From NCBI GenBank assembly GCA_022009915.1, contig CP091730.1, positions 1,488,001 to 1,552,000 of the forward strand: a DNA stretch of 64,000 nt. The letters are read 5' to 3'. The notes beneath the pieces were generated by a model. The model made no database searches. It was given only the letters and a program-made list of their open reading frames with translations, and was not told the DNA's origin. Shown here in pieces: positions 37,416-46,994 of the stretch. The translations under genes were made by a program, and so were the position numbers. Source of the stretch: Alistipes putredinis. Its GTDB lineage: Bacteria > Bacteroidota > Bacteroidia > Bacteroidales > Rikenellaceae. Numbering within the stretch: the first letter of the stretch is position 1; each line of letters opens with the position of its first letter.

Positions 37416-38876
37416 ATGAAGATGAAAAGAACGGTATTGTCGATTGCCTTTTTAGCGGCAATCCTTACGGTACGGGCTCAATCCGAAACGGTTGTTACCT
37501 TCGATGAAGCGCTCAGGATGACAATGGAGCGTAATCCGACTATTCAGGCTATCAATTATTCGGAACGTGCCGCGGAGATGGAGCGCAAGGCTGCCATCGG
37601 TTTGCGCATGCCGAAAATAACGGTGGCCGGAAACTATACGCACCTCGGCAGCGACATGAACACCAGTCTCAATGATGCCAAATCGTCGCTGGTAGACGAT
37701 GTTACAGGTTTGCTGACCCAACTCGGCGGGTCGGGAGCCGTTCCGCCGGCGATTCTCGGTCCCATTTCCAGCGCTCTCTCGTCGATAGGCGGTATGGACT
37801 GGACCATGACGCTGCAACAGAAGGATCTTGCATTCATAGGCGGTTCGGTGGTGCTGCCCGTATTCATGGGCGGAAAGATAAACGCCGCCAACAAGGCTGC
37901 CAAAATCCAGCAGCAGACGACTTCGGTGCAGGGCGATTCGCAGCGCAGTGCACTGGTTTCGGAACTCGTGACGCGCTATTACGGTCTTGCGCTGGCCATG
38001 CAGGTCGAGCAGGTGAGACAACAGGTGGTGGACGGAGTGAGGGTGCACCTCGAAGATGCGCGTGCATTGGAAAAAAGCGGAATGATATCGAAAGGCGAGG
38101 TGCTTTATGCCGAGTACAAGATGTCGGAGGCCGAGCGCGAGCTTTCAGCCGCGAAGTTGCAGGTGCGCACCCTGCGCGAAGCGCTTGCCAATACGCTGAA
38201 TCATTCCGGCGAGATAGTGCCGGTGTCGGCGATGTTCGTAGTGGAGGATATCGAGGATGTGGACTACTACAAGTCCATGGCCGAGAAGCATAACCCGATT
38301 CTGGGTCAGGTGTCCCTTAAAAAGGATTTGGCCAAGCAGAATGTGAAAGTGCACCTTTCGGAGTTCCTGCCGCAGATTGTTGCAATGGGCGGAGGCACGT
38401 TTTACAACTATCAGGTTTCCGATCTGATACCGCGCTGGGCTGTCGGCGTGGGGGTAAGCCTTACGATTTTCGACGGAACGAGCCGCGAGTTCAAGTATTC
38501 GTCTGCCAAGAACACCGTTCGTCAGGTCGAGGCCATAGAGACCAAGGCCCGCAACGAAATCGGCGTACTGATAGACAACCTGTACAACCAGCTCACCGAT
38601 TATAAGAATCAGATACCGTCGATTGAAGCCTCGATGGCTTTTGCCGACGAGTATCTGCGTATTCAGAACGCCTCGTTCAAGGAGGGAATGGTATCTTCGT
38701 CCAGCGTTATAGATGCCGAGCTCAACTTCGCTAAGGTAAGAGTGGAGCGCATGCAGGCTGCATTCAATTACGACGTGGCGCTGGCGCGTCTGCTCGAAGC
38801 GGCCGGAATCAGCGACAGGCTTCTCCGCGTATGCATCCGGAGCATCGTCCAAACAAATCAGATACGAATAAAGTAA
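37416..38876 (+). CDS. TolC-family outer-membrane efflux protein
   Basis: 486 residues with signal peptide 'MKMKRTVLSIAFLAAILTVR' and two OEP repeats of long helices: 'VTFDEALRMTMERNPTIQAI', 'SELVTRYYGLALAMQVEQVR' in the first; 'AEKHNPILGQVSLKKDLAKQ', 'FADEYLRIQNASFKEGMVSS' in the second. It forms the exit duct of a tripartite pump with the HlyD-like protein that follows. A slip near 38818 probably alters the last 18 codons; corrected, the end would be at 38871. First gene of a four-gene operon. Confidence 0.92.
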   Translation: MKMKRTVLSIAFLAAILTVRAQSETVVTFDEALRMTMERNPTIQAINYSERAAEMERKAAIGLRMPKITVAGNYTHLGSDMNTSLNDAKSSLVDDVTGLLTQLGGSGAVPPAILGPISSALSSIGGMDWTMTLQQKDLAFIGGSVVLPVFMGGKINAANKAAKIQQQTTSVQGDSQRSALVSELVTRYYGLALAMQVEQVRQQVVDGVRVHLEDARALEKSGMISKGEVLYAEYKMSEAERELSAAKLQVRTLREALANTLNHSGEIVPVSAMFVVEDIEDVDYYKSMAEKHNPILGQVSLKKDLAKQNVKVHLSEFLPQIVAMGGGTFYNYQVSDLIPRWAVGVGVSLTIFDGTSREFKYSSAKNTVRQVEAIETKARNEIGVLIDNLYNQLTDYKNQIPSIEASMAFADEYLRIQNASFKEGMVSSSSVIDAELNFAKVRVERMQAAFNYDVALARLLEAAGISDRLLRVCIRSIVQTNQIRIK

Positions 38877-38910
38877 ATTGAGAGAGAAAGAGAAAAAAAT
38901 ATCGAAGATT

Positions 38911-39900
38911 ATGAAAAAAGGAAACATTATCTGGGTAGTCGTCGCAGTGGTGTTGGTGGTGGCTATCGTATCGGTTATCAGTTGGTTCGTTACCAAGTCT
39001 ACGCCCGAGGTGCTGCAAGGTACGGTTCAGGCCACTACTTACAAGGCCTCGTCGAAAGTTCCGGGCCGAATAGAGCAGATGCTTGTAAAGCAGGGACAGC
39101 ACGTGAACAAGGGCGAATTGCTGTATGTGCTTTCGATTCCGGATATAGATGCAAAAGGCTCCGTCAGGCGGAGGCCGTGCGCAGTGCGGCCGCAGCGAAA
39201 GACGAGGAGGCTCTGGCCGGTGCCCGCGTCGAGCAGATAGAGGCGGCGTTCAATATGTGGCAGAAGGCGCAGGCCGGTTTGATGCTCGCTCAGAAGACAT
39301 ACGACAGAGTTAAGAATCTTTTATGCCGAAGGTGTGGTTCCGGCCCAGAAAATGGATGAGGCCGAGGCCAACTTGCAGGCCATGCAGGCTACCGCATCGG
39401 CAGCCGAGTCGCAGTACGAAATGGCCAAGGCCGGAGCGAGAAAAGAGGACAAGAAGGCCGCAGCGGCACTGCTGGCACAGGCCGAGAGCGTCGTATCCGA
39501 GGCCGAATCGTATGTTCAGGACGCCTGTGTGTACGCTCCTGTTACGGGTGAGGTTTCGACCGTGATTGCCCAGACCGGCGAGCTGGTCGGCAGCGGTTAT
39601 CCCGTCGTGGCCATACTCGACATGACCGACCAGTGGGTATCGTTCAATATCAAGGAGGACATGCTCCCCGGAATAACCGTCGGCAAACATTTCACGGCTT
39701 ATGTGCCCGCACTTGACGCTGATGTCGAACTGGTGGTGGACTACATTGCCTCGCAGGCCGATTTCGCCGTATGGGCTGCAACTCGCACGCGCGGAGGATT
39801 CGACGTGCGCACGTTCAACGTCAAGGCCCGTCCCGTAGACATACCGTCGGCTCTTCGTCCCGGTATGAGTGTTTTGGCCGAGTGGGAGAAAATCAGATAG
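38911..39900 (+). CDS. HlyD/MFP-family membrane fusion protein, frameshifted
   Basis: Starts 'MKKGNIIWVVVAVVLVVAIV' (membrane anchor). The biotinyl-lipoyl half motif 'SSKVPGRIEQMLVKQGQHVN', a long Ala/Glu/Lys coiled-coil hairpin ('EANLQAMQATASAAESQYEM', 'ALLAQAESVVSEAESYV') and the return lipoyl strand 'VYAPVTGEVSTVIAQTGELV' are in order; the end is 'RPGMSVLAEWEKIR'. About 330 residues. It links the inner-membrane permeases to the TolC duct. Slips near 39150 and 39320. Confidence 0.92.
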
Positions 39901-39918
39901 CGGAAGGAGAGTTGCGCG

Positions 39919-41097
39919 ATGAAATTTTTGCGTCGTACATATGCGGTGCTGTGTCGTGAAGTAGGCAGAATAAGAAAGTATCCCATTTATTGGGTTATAA
40001 TGATTGTTTTGCCGCTGCTGTCGTTCGCATTTTTTCGCGGTGCTTTTTCGAAAACGGAGTGCCCACCGATATACCCGTTGCGGTATTGGACGAGGACAAC
40101 TCCGAACTCTCCCGTACGGTGGTTTCCATGATAGATGCCACGCCGACGGCCGAGATCCGTTACGGCATTCAGTCCATGGAAGAGGGTGAGGCCATGATGC
40201 GTGCCGGCGAGATACAGGCGATTATACTTATTCCGCATAATTTCGAAAAGGACATATACAATATCACCCAGACGCATGTCGAGGCCTATATCAGCGGACT
40301 TAACATTTCGGTGAACGGACTGCTTAACCGCGATATACAGACGGCCGTCGTGACGTTTTTCGACAGGAATACAGATACAGACGCTGATGAAACAGGGCAT
40401 GACCGAGGCGCAGGCCTATACGCAGGTCCTGCCTGTGAGCTTCGACAAGCACGTGCTGTTCAATCCCTATACGAACTACGCATACTATCTTCTGCCGAGC
40501 TTCCTGCCCATGATGCTGCTTATCTTCACGATTATGGCCACCATATTCGCGATAGGAACCGAGTTGAAAGGCTCCACGGCAGGGGAGTGGTTCCGCGTGG
40601 CGGAGGGAAGCCTCGGCGCGGCTCTGGTCGGCAAACTTCTGCCCGTTACGGTTGCGATGTTCACCATGAGCATGGTTATGAGTTTCGTGATGTTCGTCAT
40701 CTTCGGAGCTCCTATGAACGGCAGTTTTCTGCTCTTCACGCTCGCAGGGTTCGAATTCGTGCTCTGCTATCAGGCCATCGGCATGATGATAATAAGCGTG
40801 CTCAGCAACATGCGTCTTTCGCTCTCCATCGGCGGCGGATATTCCGTTCTGGCCTTTACGTTTTCCGGCCTGACGTTTCCGCTTATGGCAATGGACCCGC
40901 TTGCGAGGGGATTCAGCCGCATATTTCCGTTTACCTTCTATACGGACATATTCGTGGATCAGGCTTTGCGCGGCGCCCCGATAGTCTACTCGCTGCTCGA
41001 CATGCTTTGGATGTCGCTGTTCATCATACTTCCTATGCTGGCGCTTCCGCGTTTGAGGCGCGTGGCTACCGATTCTAAATACTGGGGGAGGATTTAG
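39919..41097 (+). CDS. ABC-2 type permease, first copy, frameshifted
   Basis: 'MKFLRRTYAVLCREVGRIRK' then an N-terminal helix, a large periplasmic loop ('PVAVLDEDNSELSRTVVSMI', 'QAIILIPHNFEKDIYN') and five C-terminal helices with 'GTELKGSTAGEWFRVAEGSL' (ABC-2 signature region). About 392 residues. Slips near 40055 and 40375. It is paralogous to the next gene, and the two presumably form a heterodimer of an ABC-2 exporter. 18 bases after the HlyD gene. Confidence 0.88.
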
Positions 41098-41099
41098 CT

Positions 41100-42306
41100 A
41101 TGAAATTGAAAGAGATAATACGAAACGGCTGGCAGGAATTCCGCTCGGTGGTGCGTAACGAGTACAAGTACATATTTCGGGACGGAGGTATAATACTGGT
41201 GCTCATTATCGCCATTGTGCTCTATTCCACGGTTTACTCGTATGCGTACAAGAATCAGGTGCTCCGTAATATCCCGATAGGCGTAGTCGATTTGGACCAC
41301 AGCGAGGCCAGCCGCTCTTTGAGCGAGCTGTTCGATGCGGGAGCGAGCACTTATGTGGCTTACAACCCCGAGAGTATGGACGAGGCCGAGGATTTGTTTT
41401 TCGCACGAAAGATTTACGGTATCGTCTATATCCCCGAAGGATACGAGAAGAATGTTCTCGGCGGTATCATGACGCGCGTGGGCGTGTATGTGGATGCCAG
41501 CTACTTTTTGATGTACCGAAACGTTTTTTGCGGAAGTGGTCAGCGGAGTGAACCTCACGGGCGTAAGCATAGAGTTCAACCGCCTCGTAGCCGGCGGAGT
41601 GAACACCCCGACGGCAAAGGTCGTCTCGCAGCCTGTGGTTTTCGAGGCGCATTCGATGTTCAACCCCTACTTGGGATACGGAACTTTCGTAATGCCCATA
41701 ATCATAATGGTAATCATCCAGCAGACGCTCCTGATAGGTATCGGAATGATTGGCGGCTCGTGGCGCGAATTCGGCCTTTACCGGACTCTTGCACTGCCCG
41801 GACGCAGAAGACTTTCCATGATGCCTATCGTACTGGGCAAAAGTCTGGTTTATGCCTCGATTTATGCCGTTACGATAACCTACATTCTCGGATTCCACTA
41901 CACGATGTTCGGCTATCCGATGAACGGTAAATTCACGACTATCGTGGCGTTTATGATTCCTTACGTATTTGCCTGCATCTTTATGGGCATAGCCGTCTCG
42001 ACACTTTTCCGTTACCGCGAAAACTCGTTGCTGCTCATGCTGTGGACTTCGATTCCGGTGCTGATGCTTACCGGCGCTTCATTCCCCGGGGAAGCCATTC
42101 CGCGGTGGTTGATGGTGCTGGGCAAGATTTTCCCGAGCAGCAGCGGCGTTGATGGCTTCATTCGTATACAGACTACCGGCGCATCGTTCGAAGAGGTTCT
42201 TCCGCAGTTCAAGATGCTTTGGGAGCTCTGCGTTGTGTACTTCGGACTGGCCTGCCTCGGCATCCGCAGAGTGCTCTGCAAGGAAGAGGGCATGTGCGAG
42301 GTGTAA
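41100..42306 (+). CDS. ABC-2 type permease, second copy, frameshifted
   Basis: 'MKLKEIIRNGWQEFRSVVRN' start, then 'IPIGVVDLDHSEASRSLSEL' and 'YGIVYIPEGYEKNVLGG' in the periplasmic loop, and 'MIGGSWREFGLYRTLALPGR' with 'FPGEAIPRWLMVLGKIFPSS' in the membrane half. About 402 residues. Slip near 41520. It starts 2 bases after the first permease. No ATPase gene is found in the operon, so energy must come from an ABC ATPase elsewhere. The last 190 bases recur in decayed form downstream at 42486-42729. Confidence 0.88.
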
Positions 42307-42324
42307 AAGAGGTTTTTCTGCAAT

Positions 42325-42364
42325 AAAGGAGGCGATGAAAGATGTTTTTCATCGCCTCCTTTTT
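42325..42364 (+). terminator. Terminator of the efflux operon
   Basis: AAAGGAGGCGATGAAA / TTTTCATCGCCTCCTTT with a 5-base loop and a T run, 18 bases after the stop. Confidence 0.9.
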
Positions 42365-42485
42365 GTCGGTACCTGCCGTTTGCGGATTCGGCCTTTTTTT
42401 CAGGTGTGCGGTTTGCCGTTGCCGGTAATAAGTATCGGAATGATAACGGATGAATCTGCGGGCTTGTATTACATGCCTGCGGCCT

Positions 42486-42729
42486 TCATTCCGATGCTTC
42501 GTTTCGAGAGGGGGCCGTTCTGCGGTTGTCGATGCTGCCGGACATGATTTTTCCCGAGCAGCAGCGGCGTCAGCGGCATCATCCGCATACAGACTGCCGG
42601 CGTATCGTTCGAAGAGGTTTTTCCGCAGTTCAAGATGCTTTTTTTGCGCTTAGCGTTGTACGCTTCGTACCCTCCTGCTTCGGCATCCGCCGAGTGCTTT
42701 GCAAGGAAGATGGCATGTGTGAGGTGTAA
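42486..42729 (+). pseudogene. Decayed partial duplicate of the ABC-2 permease 3' end
   Basis: From about 42486 to the TAA at 42729 the sequence matches 42066-42306 at roughly three-quarters identity by eye. Shared blocks include CGAGCAGCAGCGGCGT, CATCGTTCGAAGAGGTT, CCGCAGTTCAAGATGCTTT and GGCATGTG(C/T)GAGGTGTAA. It has lost the reading frame and has no start. It lies between the operon's terminator and a second terminator, so it was copied without the terminator or the terminator was rebuilt. Confidence 0.8.
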
Positions 42730-42744
42730 GGTAACGCATTATAT

Positions 42745-42787
42745 AAAAAAGATAGCCGAGAAATATTTCTCGGCTATCTTTTTTTTT
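42745..42787. terminator. Bidirectional terminator before the mosaic fimbrillin gene
   Basis: AAAAGATAGCCGAGAAA / TTTCTCGGCTATCTTTT with TAT loop region; A run and T run on either side. It serves the minus-strand gene ending at 42799 and any read-through from the permease relic. Confidence 0.88.
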
Positions 42788-42798
42788 CTCGAACGACC

Positions 42799-45210
42799 TT
42801 ATTGAAGTCCGTAAATCGAAACGTCGTCTATCGTAAGTTGATAGTTTGAGGACGTCGGTTTGGTTCCTGCTGCTTCGAATTTTATTCGTACAGAGGAATA
42901 CTCTCCGGTTTCACTTACTACGAAAGTGTATTCCGTAGAAGTCTTCGTAAGCGCTTTGTTATTGTCTACCTGTACCCATGTCTTACCGCTGTCTGTCGAA
43001 TAATAGGTGTTGAGTTTTAGCGCGGTATTACTTACATTTGCTTTGTATGTGACTGAGGTGACGTTTGCAATGTCGAAATCGTTGTACAGTATACCGAAAT
43101 TGCCGGCTTTGTATACTCTGAACTGTGCACAATTGCTGCTGTTCCAGTTGCCGTATGTAATATACCATGCTTTTTCCGTCAGTGTCTTTTTCCTTCGTAA
43201 GGTTCGGCGTTTTTGGTAATTATTGTTGTTTTTTTATCTCATAGTTGAATTCTGTGCTATAAAGAATAACGAGGCTCCTTAGCCGCTCCGGCAGCAGACT
43301 GGGATACTGAAACCTGTGCGGTTTTGGAATCGGGCTTGCGTTTTACGGTAACCGTGCCGAGCTGCTGCTGTTCCGTTGCTCCGTCGGCCGTCGCCGTTAC
43401 GGTGATTTCGGTGGTGCCGGCTTCGCCATTTTCGGGTGAAACGGTATAGCCGGAGCCTGCTGCGGAGGCGGTCCATGCGTAAGTCGAGGTAACTGTAAAG
43501 GTCTTGGTCGAACCGCTGGTGCCGCCCAGAACGATTTCGGCGGGCGTTACCGTAAACTCATCCGCGAGCTGGCTCACTTTTACTGTTACTTCGGGGGCCG
43601 AAGCCGACGAAAGGGTAATGGTGCCTTCGGTGGCAGCACCGGTGTAGTTGGGGGCTACGGAATAAGTTATGATGCCGCCAGCCGCAGTCGCGGAGGTTAC
43701 GTTTCCTGTGAATGCCGAAACGCTGACATCGTCGGTAAAGTTCTTGGCCGTGTATGTAGCTGTCGCGTTTGTGACACCCTTGGCTGGAACTTTGTCGATG
43801 TTGCTTGCTGAGATTTTAGGTCCGGTGCTTTCGATGATTATCTCGTCTATGAAACAGCGTCTTTCTGGTTGCAAATATACATATTCGGCAGCCGAAACAG
43901 CATCGAAATCAAGAGTATATGTCTCCTGAGAGTAGTTGGTGGCTATTTTGGTGAATTTTATGGTATCAGTGACGTTGCCTACTGTGACGTACAATTCATC
44001 TTCGGAACCGTCGCTGACTTTCCAGCCGCAGCCTTTAATAGTAATGGAGAATGGTTGGCTTAAATTGAGTTTCTCTTTCGTGCGTATTATCGTGCCCTTA
44101 TCTTTCCCGACACGAATTATCCCTTTACCAGCTCCGTACACGTCCCCGTTTACTAATAAAAATTTAGTATCATCGGGAAAAATACCGCTTGATCCTCTGT
44201 TTGAGAAAGTACCGGTTGTTACTGTCGCAAAGTCCTCGGTGAACGGAAGAGCCAATCCTGTTGAGGTGGATTCGATTGTGGTTCCGTTTCCGAGGTTCAT
44301 GCGCAGCGGCGTAATTTCGCCTGCGGCCAGCGACATTTCGGAACAGAGTGTGACGGTTTTGGTTATTTTTGTAGTTTGCCGTTTCGATTTCCAGCGTGAG
44401 GGTTTGCCCTGCCGCTACGGTTGTGGGATTGACCACGAGGAATGCGGCGTTCTTGCCGTCGAGCTGGAAATTATCCGCAGCGTCGTACTGCGCCTCGGCG
44501 TAGTTGCATTTGTAGTTTCCCGAACCGTAAAAACCGTCGTCGTGAATCTTGCAGTTCTCCAGATCTATTTTTCACGCGGCCGGTCAGTGTCGCCTCTCCG
44601 GCTGTAAGACGCACGCGCGTGACGGGCTCGCTGCCGACTTGCGATGCGATGTCGCTCGGAACGATTTTTCAGCGTTGCCATAAGGCGCTTGAACCGCAGA
44701 CCTTCCAGTATGGGCGTATCCTCGTCGGCAGACAGCGTCAGGTCGAGAGGATAGCCGACCATGATGTCGGCCGCTCCGTCGAAAGATTCGAGCGTGGGTT
44801 TTTGAACGGACGGCAATTCGATGCGAGTGTCGGACGGCGTATTGTCGCTCGATGTTTTTCCGTAGTATGGATAGTATGTGTAGACCTTGTAGGTTCCGGC
44901 CGTGAGCGATACATTGCCGTTGAACTGCGTGCTTTGTCCTGCTCCGCTGTTCTTGAAGTCCTTATTCTTGTTTTCTCCGACGAAGACTCCGATGTGCTCT
45001 TCGGCTTCCCATGCGGGTTTGTATTTGCCCGAGGTCTCGTCATACGAAATGGATGTGCGGGTTTGGTCGGACAGGTCGCTTTTCAGCGTAAGATTCACGG
45101 TATTGCCGGCTTCGATTTTATCGGTTTCGCCGATTCCTTTTTTCGCAGCTCCAAAGACCGGAGAGCGCGAGCGCGAGGCTCAATCCTAAAATAGCAGATT
45201 TTCTTTTCAT
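42799..45210 (-). CDS. Mosaic fimbrillin-like lipoprotein with BACON-type repeats, multiply frameshifted
   Basis: ATG at 45210 gives 'MKRKSAILGLSLALALSGLW' and then S-C, a lipoprotein signal; an extra A in the following A run shifts the frame. Order of parts: fimbrillin/Mfa-like N-domain ('YKPAWEAEEHIGVFVGENKN', 'YKVYTYYPYYGKTSSDN'); a beta-sandwich starting 'LPFTEDFATVTTGTFSNRGS'; two BACON-like beta repeats ('EFTVTPAEIVLGGTSGSTKT', 'TVSPENGEAGTTEITVTATA'); a final sandwich with 'YYSTDSGKTWVQVDNN' and 'TIDDVSIYGLQ'. About 800 residues. Breaks near 45150, 44670, 44570, 44360 and 43200-43260. Likely surface-exposed adhesin or glycan binder. Second gene after a 66-codon ORF. Confidence 0.72.
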
Positions 45211-45230
45211 GACAGTTACGTATTTTAGGA

Positions 45231-45431
45231 TTACAAATCGTATCCGGAATTAATGTCCAGATCCTTGCCTGCCTTGTCCACTTCGCCGAAGTCGTTCAAG
45301 TTCCCGGGCGAGGCTGCGAATCCGGCTTCGATGCGAATGCACTGCAATGAAATTTCGGGCCGTATGTAAGGATTCCCCCCCCCATAAACAGACCCTGAAA
45401 CAATTTCGTTTCGATTGTCAAAAATGCTCAT
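45231..45431 (-). CDS. Small 66-residue ORF leading the fimbrillin operon, contains G9
   Basis: ATG at 45431 lies about 40 bases after a TATATTTG box; the stop is 20 bases before the fimbrillin ATG. The conserved-looking core is 'PYIRPEISLQCIRIEAGFAA' followed by SPG and an acidic end. I recall similar tiny Bacteroidales ORFs with an 'I-x-x-E-x-G-F-A-x-S' core near fimbrillin loci, but no function is known to me. It has no signal peptide or helix. Codons 21-23 are three Gly encoded by G9, so slippage would cut the ORF off before its core. Confidence 0.55.
   Translation of the reverse strand: MSIFDNRNEIVSGSVYGGGNPYIRPEISLQCIRIEAGFAASPGNLNDFGEVDKAGKDLDINSGYDL
45375..45383 (-). repeat. Nine-G homopolymer in the small leading ORF
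   Basis: C9 on plus, G9 on the coding strand. With nine G the 66-codon ORF is open; eight or ten would shift it. Confidence 0.7.
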
Positions 45432-45470
45432 AAGTATTTAGTTTTGAAGTGTTGTCGTTAGAATCGCTCA

Positions 45471-45478
45471 CAAATATA
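45471..45478 (-). promoter_or_regulatory. TATATTTG -7 box of the small-ORF/fimbrillin operon
   Basis: TATATTTG on the minus strand, 40 bases before the ATG at 45431. A second, weaker TATTTTTG lies 10 bases further upstream. Confidence 0.6.
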
Positions 45479-45547
45479 ATACAAAAATAATATGAAACGG
45501 TTCATAATAATGTGCCTCGGATTCCACTTATCGTATGCGAAGCATCG

Positions 45548-45582
45548 AAAAGGGCTTTGCAGTACGCTGCAAAGCCCTTTTT
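45548..45582. terminator. Terminator after nfnB (bidirectional form)
   Basis: AAAAGGGCTTTGCAG / CTGCAAAGCCCTTTT with a TACG loop, 18 bases past the minus-strand stop at 45600. Confidence 0.9.
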
Positions 45583-45599
45583 AATTTGCTGTTAAATAT

Positions 45600-46990
45600 T
45601 TATTTCTTCGATTTTACATACAGGTCTATGGCCTTTGCGGCTTTTCGTCCGGCTCCCATGGCGAGAATCACTGTGGCGGCTCCCGTTACGGTGTCTCCTC
45701 CTGCGAATACGCCCTCGCGCGAGGTCGTGCCGCTGTCGTCCGCCTCGATGCACCCTTTCTTTGTCGTGTCAAGCCCGGGGGTGGTGGAGGCTATGAGTGG
45801 GTTTGGCCTCGTTCCGAGCGCCATGATAACCTGTTCGCACTCTATTTCGAATTCCGAACCCGGTACAGGTACCGGTGAGCGGCGTCCGGAGGCATCCGGC
45901 TCGCCGAGTCTCCATGCGTATGCAGCGTATGGCTCTTACCCAGCCGCGCTCGTCGCCGAGCACCTCGACCGGATTGGCGAGCATCCGGAAGACGATCCCC
46001 TCCTCCTTGGCGTGGTGCACCTCCTCGGCGCGCGCCGGAAGCTCCGCCTCCGAACGGCGGTAGACGATGAAAGAGTCCGCACCCAGACGCTTGGCGGTCC
46101 GCACAGCATCCATAGCGACGTTTCCGCCTCCCACTACGACCGTCCGCCGGCCTACGAAAATCGGGGTGTCGTACCGCTCGTCGAAGGCTTTCATCAGGTT
46201 GGTGCGCGTCAGAAACTCATTGGCCGAAACCACGCCGTTCAGGTTCTCGCCCTCTATTCCCATGAATTGGGGCAGCCCCGCTCCCGAGGCGATGAAAACG
46301 GCGTCGTATCCTTCTTCGTCCAGCAGCCTGTCCACCGTAACCGTGCGGCCTACTATCGTGTCGGTTTCTATCTGCACGCCCAATGCCTTCACCTTTTCTA
46401 TTTCGGCCTTCACTATCCGCTCTTTCGGAAGTCTGAATTCGGGTATTCCGTAAACCAGCACGCCGCCGGCTTTGTGGAGCGCCTCGAAAATCCTGACCTC
46501 GTAACCTGCCTTGGCAAGGTCGGCCGCACAGGCGAGCCCTGCGGGTCCGCTGCCGATTACGGCCACCCGTCCCTCTTTTGCCGTCGCACCGGTGGCGGCG
46601 CTTGTTCCGTTCTCAATCTGCCAGTCTCCGACGAACCGTTCCAACTTGCCGATTGCGACCGGTTCCGATTTTACGCCCAGTATGCAGGAGCCCTCGCATT
46701 GGGTTTCCTGCGGGCAGACGCGGCCGCAGACCGACGGCAGAAGGCTGTCGCGCGAGATGACCTCGGCCGCACCTGCTATGTCGCCCTCGGTGATACGCTT
46801 GATGAACTGCGGAATGTCAATCGACACGGGGCAGTGCGCCACGCATCGCGGATTCTTGCAGTTCAGGCATCGCGACGCTTCCAGCGAAGCCTCCCTGCAA
46901 ATCGTATCCGAGACATACTTCTTCGAAATTACTTGCACGCAGCCGTGCATCCTGTTCGCGCACCGGTACGCGCGGTATTCTGTTTGTCAT
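45600..46990 (-). CDS. NfnB / GltD-like NADPH-dependent oxidoreductase subunit, frameshifted
   Basis: About 463 residues. The N-terminal Fe-S part has 'EASRCLNCKNPRCVAHCPVS' and 'VCGRVCPQETQCEGSC'; an FAD site 'VAVIGSGPAGLACAADLAKA' and an NAD(P) site 'VVVGGGNVAMDAVRTAKRLG' follow; the end has 'VFAGGDTVTGAATVILAMGA'. This is the small-subunit glutamate synthase fold. With the FNR-like nfnA four bases upstream and no GltB-like large subunit nearby, NfnB of the NADH-dependent ferredoxin:NADP oxidoreductase is the better call; 'homotetrameric glutamate synthase' is the usual automatic label. Slips near 46900 and between 45780 and 45900. Confidence 0.82.
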
Positions 46991-46994
46991 GATG

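Noticed and set aside
42365..42653. Small plus-strand ORFs in the permease relic
   Set aside because: They lie in wrong frames of the decayed duplicate and have no start context.
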